Of a stretch of DNA of 26,261 nucleotides, positions 14,591-20,541 are shown piece by piece; the stretch's first letter is position 1; each line of letters starts with the position of its first letter. The stretch comes from a virus. The stretch spans positions 1 to 26,261 of the IMG/VR virus record IMGVR_UViG_3300027734_000280; one strand, given 5' to 3'. Under the pieces are notes generated by a model. That model searched no databases. It was given only the letters and a program-made list of their open reading frames with translations, and was not told where the DNA came from. A program made the translations under genes and the position numbers.

Positions 14591-15247
14591 TTAGCAGGGC
14601 ATTCCGCCCTTGTTCATTTTAATTTGTGTACCTTTGGTTTTGCCTTTTGTAGCAACACCATTAGCAGCGGAACGGAATGAGCCGCCAGAAGCCATTTTCT
14701 GAACCGGCTTCATACCAGCTGGCTGACCCTTAGAACCAAAAGACATGTACTTAGCATCGCCGCCTTTAGCCAATTTCAAAGCTGTACCTTTACCACCTTT
14801 GTGCTCTTGCATGTCGTGCTGTTTAAAAGCTTTTTTGATCATGGCTTTATCTTGGGCTTTGTCTGTCATGCCACCTTCAGCCATTTTCTTCATGCCCATC
14901 ATTTGTTTACGATCAAAAGCTTCTTCTTTTTTGGAGCCTTCTTTCATGCTTTTCTTCTCAATGTCTTTACCAGACTTTTCGAATTTAGCAAATGGGTTTA
15001 CGCCTTTTGTAGCCATGGTATTACCACCTTTTTTAAAGAAAGCCGATCCACCATGGTCGGTCTTTGGTTTATTTACAGCTTGAACTTCAGCGCGGGAGCT
15101 AGGTGCGCCCTTACCAAAACTCATACCTTTGCTTGCTCCACTAAACTCTTTAGCAACAGACGTTGGTATACCAACAGCTTTTGCAAACTTTGGGTTGTGT
15201 GCAGCGGCGTCCATGAAACGCTTTTGTTTTTCACTCGTCGCTGGCAT
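14591..15247 (-). CDS. Mosaic small basic protein with tag and internal start (218 aa)
   Basis: Three modules are visible. Residues 1 to about 40 carry SEKQKRFMDAAAHNPKFAKA and VGIPTSVAKEF, a motif set I know from short phage proteins. Residues 78 to 112 begin MATKGVNPFAKFEKSGKDIE, which looks like the start of an independent protein. Residues about 128 to 162 contain QDKAMIKKAFKQHDMQEHKG, another recurrent block. The shared KMASGG plus SAANGVATKGKTKG tag follows (residues 185 to 206), with an extra Lys-rich tail ending in MPC. The ATG of residue 78 has AAGGTGG seven bases upstream, so a 141-residue product may also be made. The start at 15247 is preceded by GGGGAT, and the gene overlaps the previous one by 17 bases. 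Confidence 0.7.
   Translation of the reverse strand: MPATSEKQKRFMDAAAHNPKFAKAVGIPTSVAKEFSGASKGMSFGKGAPSSRAEVQAVNKPKTDHGGSAFFKKGGNTMATKGVNPFAKFEKSGKDIEKKSMKEGSKKEEAFDRKQMMGMKKMAEGGMTDKAQDKAMIKKAFKQHDMQEHKGGKGTALKLAKGGDAKYMSFGSKGQPAGMKPVQKMASGGSFRSAANGVATKGKTKGTQIKMNKGGMPC
15014..15030 (-). promoter_or_regulatory. Possible internal ribosome binding site and start
   Basis: On the minus strand, AAGGTGG (15030-15024) lies seven bases before an in-frame ATG (15016-15014) inside the 218-residue gene. The codons that follow encode a module start (MATKGVNPF). This could give a shorter second product or be a relic of a gene fusion. Confidence 0.4.
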
Positions 15248-15428
15248 TTGAATCCCCTTTGCGTTTGGTCATACCGCGAACGGTTTCAGACTCCCAAATA
15301 CGAAGACCAAGGTAAATGATCGTAAATAGAGAAGCCAAAGGCGGGAGCCATGTAGCCATAACGCCAATAGTCGTCAAGACTGCTGCGCCATCTGCAACTG
15401 CTTTAGCCGTGTCGTGATGTTCAGTCAT
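15231..15428 (-). CDS. Small membrane protein (65 aa), holin-like
   Basis: The start is placed at ATG 15428 rather than at a more upstream ATG, because it follows AGGACG about eight bases upstream and gives an ATGA overlap with the preceding stop. The protein begins MTEHHDTAKAVADGAAVLTT, with a hydrophobic region of about 30 residues (LTTIGVMATWLPPLASLFTI and IYLGL) broken by PP, then a charged tail (WESETVRGMTKRKGDSNASDE). I recall such HDTAKAV-type small membrane proteins as putative holins in many phages. Here it sits within the head cassette, far from the lysis block. Whether it acts in lysis or in virion membrane passage is not visible. Confidence 0.65.
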   Translation of the reverse strand: MTEHHDTAKAVADGAAVLTTIGVMATWLPPLASLFTIIYLGLRIWESETVRGMTKRKGDSNASDE

Positions 15429-15739
15429 ACCATACGTCCTTTTGTTTTGCCTTTGGTAGCACAACCATCAGCAGCAGAAACGTAACCACCATCAGCACAA
15501 TTCCACGCCCTCAAAGATTTATTGATCCTTGAATCCGGGTCGTTGGCTGTCTTTGCGCTGGTTAGCTTCTTTTTCATGCCACTCATCCTCGCACAGAAAG
15601 AGTCGCGCCGGGAGCCGCCTTCTGGCTGGGGACGTTTCAAGTTCATGCCTTGCGCTTTCGCAGAGGCTCGCCCCTTGGCGTTCAAGCCACCCTTGGGGTT
15701 CTTGCCTTCTTTCCTCTGCCATGCTGGACTCTTAGCCAT
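15425..15739 (-). CDS. DUF6321-type protein with C-terminal tag (104 aa)
   Basis: Residues 1 to 81 match what I know of the DUF6321 family: SPAWQRKEGKNPKGGLNAKG, RPQPEGGSRRDSFCARMSGM and KKLTSAKTANDPDSRINKSL, ending at RAWNC. The family is conserved in aquatic phages and some bacteria, with no known function. Residues 82 to 104 are an added tail, ADGGYVSAADGCATKGKTKG followed by RMV, which has the tag shared with neighbouring proteins. The protein is strongly basic with two or three cysteines. Its start overlaps the previous stop by eight bases (ATGGCTAA). A nucleic-acid-contacting virion role is possible. Confidence 0.8.
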   Translation of the reverse strand: MAKSPAWQRKEGKNPKGGLNAKGRASAKAQGMNLKRPQPEGGSRRDSFCARMSGMKKKLTSAKTANDPDSRINKSLRAWNCADGGYVSAADGCATKGKTKGRMV

Positions 15740-16016
15740 AGAACACCGTGATAGAGGCGTTTGTTGGTAACACTACGTAAAACCCGTTTTGAAACAATAC
15801 ACCTTCACCGGGTATCAATGTTGCAATAACGGCTGTGTTAGTTGTAACGTGTAGAGTTAGCAAATTGTTGCCAGCATTAGTGGTTGCATTATCGTAAAAT
15901 TGAATTTCACCAGCAGTACCGCCGGGAGCAACTTGATAACCACGAACTCTGGTACGGCCTGCAAAACCCACACCGCTTGCATCCAAATGGACGGCTTTTA
16001 CGTCTGTCTGCATCAT
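15732..16016 (-). CDS. Small beta-rich structural protein (94 aa)
   Basis: The protein begins MMQTDVKAVHLDASGVGFAG and contains RTRVRGYQVAPGGTAGEIQF and TVFYG at the end. Alternating hydrophobic residues (LLTLHVTTNTAVIATLIPG) suggest a small beta barrel or sandwich. From memory it resembles short structural proteins found near capsid genes in aquatic podovirus-like genomes. GGAG lies before the two tandem ATG codons. The exact start (16016 or 16013) is not decided. A head surface or neck plug role is conceivable but not shown. Confidence 0.65.
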   Translation of the reverse strand: MMQTDVKAVHLDASGVGFAGRTRVRGYQVAPGGTAGEIQFYDNATTNAGNNLLTLHVTTNTAVIATLIPGEGVLFQNGFYVVLPTNASITVFYG

Positions 16017-16035
16017 AATTAATCTCCTTGTAAAT

Positions 16036-16051
16036 GGGGGCCGAAGCCCCC
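16036..16051 (-). terminator. Stable cUUCGg hairpin between structural genes
   Basis: GGGGGC (16036-16041) and GCCCCC (16046-16051) form a perfect 6-bp stem. On the minus-strand transcript the loop is UUCG closed by C-G, an unusually stable tetraloop. No U-tract follows (AUUUAC), so it is either a weak terminator or an mRNA-end stabiliser between the 162-residue and 94-residue genes. Confidence 0.6.
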
Positions 16052-16059
16052 TAGACTAA

Positions 16060-16548
16060 TTAAGCAGCAGAAGACGAAGGATTAGCTGAACCGTCGCTAT
16101 CGCGCACAGTGTAAACACAAGTAATACTTGCTGCACCGCCACTGGCTGTACCAGCACAGGCGTAAGTTACTGTAACGATTGCATCAGTTGAACCTACGCT
16201 CTGATAAGTAGCAATGCTTGCGTCAGTGATAGTGAACGTTGCGCGGCCAACAGACAAAGGCGTAGTGGTAGCACCACCAACAGTACCCAGAGTTGTAGAG
16301 CCAATCTTCACAGTGATTGTGTTACCAGTAGTACCTGCGTAGGCAGTAGTAATGTTCACTAGGAAGTTGTTAATCATTGCGCCAGCGGGCAACACAAACA
16401 ATGTAGTAGCAGTTGTATCGTTAACAGTGGTCACGCCAGTCTGTGTAACAACAGTTGCGCCCATGTTGCGGATCGTGCCAGCAGTGGTGCCGGTAGTGTT
16501 TTTAACAGTGCCAAGCAGCCAAGGGCCTAGGTGAGTTGCGAATCCCAT
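16060..16548 (-). CDS. Beta-rich structural protein downstream of capsid (162 aa)
   Basis: The N-terminus MGFATHLGPWLLGTVKNTTG with TIRNMGATVVTQTG is a pattern I remember from aquatic podovirus-like genomes, beside the capsid gene. The rest is Thr, Val, Ala and Gly-rich beta sequence (VLPAGAMINNFLVNITTAYA, then VTVTYACAG) ending with a short disordered tail (SDGSANPSSSAA). No enzyme motif or membrane segment is visible. It starts 155 bases after the capsid stop, behind a terminator and a structured leader, so it may be expressed from its own promoter or by readthrough. A capsid decoration or vertex role is possible but unproven. Confidence 0.65.
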   Translation of the reverse strand: MGFATHLGPWLLGTVKNTTGTTAGTIRNMGATVVTQTGVTTVNDTTATTLFVLPAGAMINNFLVNITTAYAGTTGNTITVKIGSTTLGTVGGATTTPLSVGRATFTITDASIATYQSVGSTDAIVTVTYACAGTASGGAASITCVYTVRDSDGSANPSSSAA

Positions 16549-16559
16549 GATAATTCCTT

Positions 16560-16627
16560 ACATACAAGTTAAGTGCATCAATCTGTATGTCGTCAGCCGG
16601 GACTGTTTGATGCACCGGAAAGCCCGG
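16560..16627 (-). promoter_or_regulatory. Interleaved inverted repeats in leader (pseudoknot-capable)
   Basis: Three inverted repeats interlock. ACATACA (16560-16566) pairs with TGTATGT (16584-16590). GTGCATCAA (16573-16581) pairs with TTGATGCAC (16607-16615). CCGGG (16597-16601) pairs with CCCGG (16623-16627). The order a-b-a'-c-b'-c' cannot form as simple nested hairpins, so it suggests a pseudoknot or alternative folds in the minus-strand leader of the 162-residue gene. It lies just downstream of the capsid terminator. Confidence 0.5.
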
Positions 16628-16650
16628 ATTAAAGTCAATATACACCAAAT

Positions 16651-16672
16651 AAAAAGGGGGCACAAGGCCCCC
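16651..16672 (-). terminator. Rho-independent terminator after major capsid gene
   Basis: GGGGGC (16656-16661) and GCCCCC (16667-16672) form a stem with a five-base loop. On the minus strand it is followed by five T (16655-16651) and then ATTTG. This is a canonical intrinsic terminator 32 bases after the capsid stop codon. It likely allows partial readthrough, so that capsid mRNA is made in excess. Confidence 0.85.
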
Positions 16673-16676
16673 TTCC

Positions 16677-16696
16677 AATATTTCCGAAGAAATATT
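16677..16696 (-). other. 8-bp cUUCGg hairpin just after capsid stop
   Basis: AATATTTC (16677-16684) and GAAATATT (16689-16696) form an A/T-rich 8-bp stem. On the minus-strand RNA the loop is UUCG closed by C-G. It lies seven bases after the capsid stop codon and just before the terminator hairpin, so it may stabilise the capsid mRNA 3' end. Confidence 0.55.
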
Positions 16697-16703
16697 TAAT
16701 TTA

Positions 16704-17615
16704 TCAGGACGAACCGGGTGAGCCAAAAGTGCCCAACGGATCAGACCAGCCGAAGCTATAACGCTCACGGGCCTTGTAACGAACGTTACCTGTGTCGAAG
16801 TCACCGTCCATCTTGTTCTCCAAAGGAGAGCGGATGAAGTGCTTCAGACCGTTAGGTACATCAGTAGTCAAATACCAGCCGTTTGTGTCGGTCAGGTAGT
16901 GGTTAATGGTGTAGCCTTCAGGGATTGAACCGTTGTTCTTCAACGCGTTGATGTCGTTGTCAGTTGTGCCAACACGGAGGCTGGTTTCCAACAAACGAGT
17001 CGCAACGAATTGCAGGGCTGGAGGAACAATCAATTTCTTTGGTTTAGCAGCGATCAAAAGACCACGCTCGTCTGTCCAAGCAGCGATTTGAATAACGGCG
17101 GCTTCCAAAGAAGTCTCGTTCAAATCAGCGGCAGTAGAAGGACGATTGCTGTTCGTACCACCTGAGATCAGGGGGTGAGCAGTGCTATACAAAGGTACGC
17201 CGTCGCCACCAACATAGGCTGCGCTGAAACCGTTATTAATAACGGCGGCAGCTTTAACCTGTTTGGTGTAAGCCATAGCACGGGCCAATGCTTTGGTGTA
17301 ACGAGCAGACAAGGAGTCATACAAGTTATCTTCCACAGCTTCTTCCGTGATGGAGAAGCCTAAAGCGATGGTTTCGTGGTTGTAGCGAGTTGTCCATGCC
17401 TCTTGAGCATTGTCATAAGCGATGGCAGAACCCTCGTTTTTGACTGGTGCAGCAGAGAAACCAGACAGCTTGGTCTCTTCTTCGAAGGAACGCTCAGAGG
17501 TTTCAGTCTCATAAATTTCTTTATGTTCTTCACCGTAGCGTGCGTACTCCATACCGAACAATGCGTTCAGGCCGGGCAGGAGTTCCTTAAGTAGTTGTGC
17601 GCGTGAAATTGCCAT
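16704..17615 (-). CDS. Major capsid protein, Mu gpT-like (303 aa)
   Basis: Length and content match the Mu-like gpT major head subunit family (HK97 fold). Visible landmarks: an N-terminal helix region MAISRAQLLKELLPGLNALF with MEYARYGEEHKEIYETETSE, a central AWTTRYNHETIALGFSITEE with AVEDNLYDSLSARYTKALARAMA (the long spine helix), the PLYSTAHPLISGG loop, the LIAAKPKKLIVPPALQFVAT strand and the final DFDTGNVRYKARERYSFGWSDPLG. No protease or delta domain is visible. It is followed by an RNA hairpin and a terminator, as expected for the most abundant virion protein. The scaffold-like gene upstream and the decoration-like gene next to it complete the head module. Confidence 0.9.
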   Translation of the reverse strand: MAISRAQLLKELLPGLNALFGMEYARYGEEHKEIYETETSERSFEEETKLSGFSAAPVKNEGSAIAYDNAQEAWTTRYNHETIALGFSITEEAVEDNLYDSLSARYTKALARAMAYTKQVKAAAVINNGFSAAYVGGDGVPLYSTAHPLISGGTNSNRPSTAADLNETSLEAAVIQIAAWTDERGLLIAAKPKKLIVPPALQFVATRLLETSLRVGTTDNDINALKNNGSIPEGYTINHYLTDTNGWYLTTDVPNGLKHFIRSPLENKMDGDFDTGNVRYKARERYSFGWSDPLGTFGSPGSS

Positions 17616-17628
17616 TTTAAGTTACTCC

Positions 17629-18453
17629 TTAAGCAATGCTGGTACCAGCATAATACTGATGCTGACCAAAGTTGATCTTGACCAGAATCTCTGGGTACTG
17701 CATCAACACAATAGTAGTGTTCAATGTAGCAACAGGAGCTTGGTTCAAAATAAACGATGTAGCACCGGCAGATGCGGCGGTGTCAACGAAAGAACCCGAA
17801 GAAACATAGTTTCCAGAAGAGTCCAACGAGCCAACGTCTGTACCAACGGGTAACGCAAACGGCAGAGCCGAGCAAGTTACAGTAGCGGTAGAAATGCTGG
17901 TGTAAGTCACAGTTCCAAGTGAAACAGCCGTATCAGGCACCAAACCAAGCACGCGAACGGGCAAGGATGATGTAGTAGCGGGAGTATCGTTAGGTGCGAG
18001 AATGGCATTCTTGGAATTGCCAGTTGTAGTGCTACCTGTGTTGTTAATCATGGCCAAGTTTTGGCCAATCATGGCGCGAGCGCCAGAAGCAACAGCGGTA
18101 GTAGCAGAACAAACAACACCCTTGAACACTTGGTCAGGATCATCAGCAACAATAGCTACTGCATCACCAGCCGCAGTTGATGCGGGCCAGTATTGCGAGA
18201 AAGTCAACTGTTTAGTGACGGGGTTTGTGTAACGGCATCCCAAGAAGATACCTGTTTGATTGCCTGCTGTGCCAGTAGACACAGACAGACGCACGATTTC
18301 ACCACGAGACAATCCTACGTAATCGCCGTAGAAAATAGCCGTGCTGTAACCGTTAGTGATCGGGTAATCACGAGTAGAACCCGCAAAGACCTGACCTCCG
18401 ATCAAATTGATCGGTTTTAGCCCGTAAGGGGCGTCAACAACCGGATAAGCCAT
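17629..18453 (-). CDS. Capsid decoration-like structural protein (274 aa)
   Basis: The N-terminus MAYPVVDAPYGLKPINLIGG followed by QVFAGSTRDYPI is typical of a conserved protein encoded beside the capsid gene in many aquatic phages. A middle block (GIFLGCRYTNPVTKQLTFSQ with YWPAS) and a beta-rich C-terminal half (GTDVGSLDSSGNYVSSGSFV, ending VKINFGQHQYY) follow. There are few Lys and no enzyme motifs. A capsid decoration, head-fibre or minor head protein is the likely role, inferred from place and beta content. The start is preceded by AGGAG at good spacing. It sits 13 bases upstream of the capsid start. Confidence 0.7.
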   Translation of the reverse strand: MAYPVVDAPYGLKPINLIGGQVFAGSTRDYPITNGYSTAIFYGDYVGLSRGEIVRLSVSTGTAGNQTGIFLGCRYTNPVTKQLTFSQYWPASTAAGDAVAIVADDPDQVFKGVVCSATTAVASGARAMIGQNLAMINNTGSTTTGNSKNAILAPNDTPATTSSLPVRVLGLVPDTAVSLGTVTYTSISTATVTCSALPFALPVGTDVGSLDSSGNYVSSGSFVDTAASAGATSFILNQAPVATLNTTIVLMQYPEILVKINFGQHQYYAGTSIA

Positions 18454-18469
18454 AAAAGACTCCTATATT

Positions 18470-18931
18470 TTAAGAACCAGAACCGAAAGTGACCTTGGTT
18501 TTCTTTTCTGAGAAAAGAGGCATCCTAGGATCATTTTCACGAAGGAAATTATTGTCAACTGAATCCACTTGAGACTTGCTCTGCTGCTCGTAATATTTAG
18601 CACGTTGCTCCATAAACTCTGCAGGGATTCGGCATAACAATAGACCACCAATCTCAATGCCGCCTTTAAAGCGACCTTCAGTGGCAGCGTGCATCATCAG
18701 CTCGGGATATTCTTCTGCTTTGCAGGGTTCGTATCCTTCACGCATTTTTGAGGAAATGTTGCTGGCATCAGCTTGGCCCATCGTACTGAGTCGAATATAC
18801 CGATGCTTCCAACCGGGGCGATCCTCGGGCATAGGAAGTGTTTCAGGCGGACGCCACGCTTCTGGGCGGTAAGCAGCCTTACGGGTTTCCAACTCACGAC
18901 TTAAACGATTTTGTGTTTCGGCCATATTCAT
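18470..18931 (-). CDS. Conserved head-module protein (153 aa)
   Basis: The protein begins MNMAETQNRLSRELETRKAA, then WRPPETLPMPEDRPGWKHRY, and continues with RYIRLSTMGQADASNISSKM and EGYEPCKAEEYPELMM, then GGIEIGGLLLCRIPAEFMEQ and a charged tail with EKKTKVTFGSG at the end. The blocks recur from memory in phages with this gene order, between scaffold and capsid. There are two possible starts: ATG 18931, in an ATGA overlap with the scaffold stop, or ATG 18925, better spaced from GAGGTG. The function is unknown; a capsid assembly factor is likely by position. Confidence 0.65.
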   Translation of the reverse strand: MNMAETQNRLSRELETRKAAYRPEAWRPPETLPMPEDRPGWKHRYIRLSTMGQADASNISSKMREGYEPCKAEEYPELMMHAATEGRFKGGIEIGGLLLCRIPAEFMEQRAKYYEQQSKSQVDSVDNNFLRENDPRMPLFSEKKTKVTFGSGS

Positions 18932-19932
18932 TCACCTCTATTAATTAAAGCAACCTGTCTTGCATATTCTTCTGGAGTCACTCCAAGCTTGCGAGCCAAC
19001 GCAACTTGTGATGCCTTCAGCCTAATGCGATTAGGTGGAGTACTGCGGGAAGCTGGAGCTACCACTGCAGATGATTTTGCACGGCGTGGAGGTTCATCCT
19101 CTTCAACCGGTTCTGCCCTTCTTCTTTGAGGCGGGGCATCTTCGTCCTCATGGCTCTGAGCATCTTCAAAATACTCAGGAAAGCGTTTGCGCATGGTTTT
19201 ATCAACCGTACGGAAGTATTCTTCCGTGCCAACATAATCTGCACCATACTCGCGTTGTAACTTCTTGTCAATACCCATAGCAGTCATTGTCATTTCATCA
19301 TCATTTCCAAACCAATCGTTGTTGGAATTGATCCATTTTTGGGTACGTGGGCTGACTTTAGGCTGTTGGGCTTCTTCTCGAGCTGGAGGTTGGAACTTAG
19401 GTTCCTTCTCCACCTCAATTGGTTTCATGGTCTCCGCTTTGTCCAGTTTTAAGGTTGCCTTGGAAATTTCCTTCTGGGCGGCTGTTAAAGCATCGGCGTC
19501 GCCTGTTTCGTAGGCGGCTTTAAATTTCTTCTCAGCGGACTCCAATTCAACCTGTGCGGCTGACTTAGAAGTTGCAATAAAAGCTTTACTACCGTGTGAT
19601 AGTTGTTGTTTCAGGCGTTTATTCTCTTCAAACACCTGACGGGCAAAGTCTTCTGCCGCTTGCCGTTCGCGTTCAGCTGTCTCTTTTGCGCGACGTTCAT
19701 CATGATAACCACGTGTAAATTTCTTTAAACGTGACTGAACTTTCTCATCGTACGAGGACAACTCGTCATCAGAAACGTCCTCTGGAGGGGGCGCAGCTTT
19801 ACGACCACGGTCTGCGGGAGGGGTGTCATCTTCAATTTCAATCTTGAAATTGTCTTCTTTTACGGCTTTTGTTTTTTCTTCCTTCTCATGAGGGAATTCA
19901 AAATCTTCGCCTTCAAATTCAGCTTGTGCCAT
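18928..19932 (-). CDS. Scaffold-like protein (334 aa)
   Basis: The protein is very charged. The N-terminal 60 residues are acidic (FEGEDFEFPHEKEEKTK, IEIEDDTPPADRG). A long helical region follows, with Glu, Lys, Arg and Ala runs (residues about 70 to 180: RRAKETAERERQAAEDFARQ and KRLKQQLSHG), a middle part containing SPRTQKWINSNNDWFGNDDE, another acidic/Pro stretch (EPVEEDEPPRRAK) and a basic C-terminal helix (NRIRLKASQVALARKLGVTP with EEYARQVAL). Acidic, coiled-coil, with a basic C-terminal helix and located between portal and capsid: the typical description of a phage scaffolding protein. The sequence itself shows no enzyme motif. Confidence 0.8.
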   Translation of the reverse strand: MAQAEFEGEDFEFPHEKEEKTKAVKEDNFKIEIEDDTPPADRGRKAAPPPEDVSDDELSSYDEKVQSRLKKFTRGYHDERRAKETAERERQAAEDFARQVFEENKRLKQQLSHGSKAFIATSKSAAQVELESAEKKFKAAYETGDADALTAAQKEISKATLKLDKAETMKPIEVEKEPKFQPPAREEAQQPKVSPRTQKWINSNNDWFGNDDEMTMTAMGIDKKLQREYGADYVGTEEYFRTVDKTMRKRFPEYFEDAQSHEDEDAPPQRRRAEPVEEDEPPRRAKSSAVVAPASRSTPPNRIRLKASQVALARKLGVTPEEYARQVALINRGE

Positions 19933-19940
19933 ATTTTTCC

Positions 19941-20351
19941 TTATGCAGCGCGGGCAATTCCACGCGGATCTTCAACAACGGCTTCGATTGAATCATCATT
20001 GATGATGCGGAACTCTCGGCCATGAATCTTCAGGCGCGTGCCTGAATTAGGGCGGACGATGACAAAATCACCTTCCTTGCAGCTCGGCCCACTAGGGAAC
20101 CGGGTTGGATCTTTGTAGCAGTCAGGCCCAAGCTTGACTACAAATAATACTGGGGTCAGTATTTCTTCGTAGTGCATGGATTGACCAGCTTTAATGATGC
20201 CTACTTCGCTATCGGCGTACTCTTCCATAGCTTCTGGCACAACGCATAAAACGTGAAACGTCTTAGGTTCAGGCAATTGCTTGGCTTTTTGTTCAGCATT
20301 TGTATTAAGAATGCCGGACAGATCAACCGCTGCAACGTCAAATTCAGTCAT
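19941..20351 (-). CDS. GroES-like co-chaperonin (136 aa)
   Basis: The start is ATG 20351 (MTEFDVAAVDLSG), preceded by GGAG; the frame is open for eight more codons upstream, but that part lies inside the previous gene. The C-terminal half has the Cpn10 beta-barrel core: VLFVVKLGPDCYKDPTRFPS, then CKEGDFVIVRPNSGTRLKIH and FRIINDDSIEAVVEDPRGI. The co-chaperonin caps GroEL and lets it fold phage capsid protein (as T4 gp31 does). Lying between portal and scaffold/capsid genes, it probably helps fold this phage's capsid. The N-terminal 45 residues (SGILNTNAEQKAKQLPEPKT) are an extension compared with a plain GroES. The start overlaps the previous stop by eight bases (ATGACTGA). Confidence 0.85.
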   Translation of the reverse strand: MTEFDVAAVDLSGILNTNAEQKAKQLPEPKTFHVLCVVPEAMEEYADSEVGIIKAGQSMHYEEILTPVLFVVKLGPDCYKDPTRFPSGPSCKEGDFVIVRPNSGTRLKIHGREFRIINDDSIEAVVEDPRGIARAA

Positions 20352-20541
20352 CCATTTTCTCCATTTTTTGCACAAGGTCGTTAAGTATTGACTCTGCGGT
20401 CGTTAGACCTTGGATTATTCCGCAGAGGTTCTTGTATTCAGCGTAGTCTTTAGCGCTACCGCGTTGAACTGCGGTCTCGTATGTCTCTCGCTGTTTTACA
20501 ATTTCTTTGGCTACATAGGCCAATGTTTTGTAGTCGTTCAC
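20344..20541 (-). CDS. Small helical protein between portal and co-chaperonin (65 aa), GTG start
   Basis: A 65-residue helical, charged protein (MNDYKTLAYVAKEIVKQRET, then KDYAEYKNLCGIIQGLTTAE and LVQKMEKMDD). Its start codon is GTG (20541-20539), overlapping the portal stop as GTGA. Similar short proteins follow the portal gene in related genomes, in my memory, with unknown function. One Cys. No hydrophobic segment. It could assist portal or scaffold assembly, but nothing in the sequence proves this. Confidence 0.65.
   Translation of the reverse strand: MNDYKTLAYVAKEIVKQRETYETAVQRGSAKDYAEYKNLCGIIQGLTTAESILNDLVQKMEKMDD

Noticed and set aside
14801-15319. Plus-strand open frame of 172 codons, Phe-rich
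   Set aside because: It is antisense to Lys-rich genes (AAR read as TTY), which explains the Phe content; it spans two well-supported genes.
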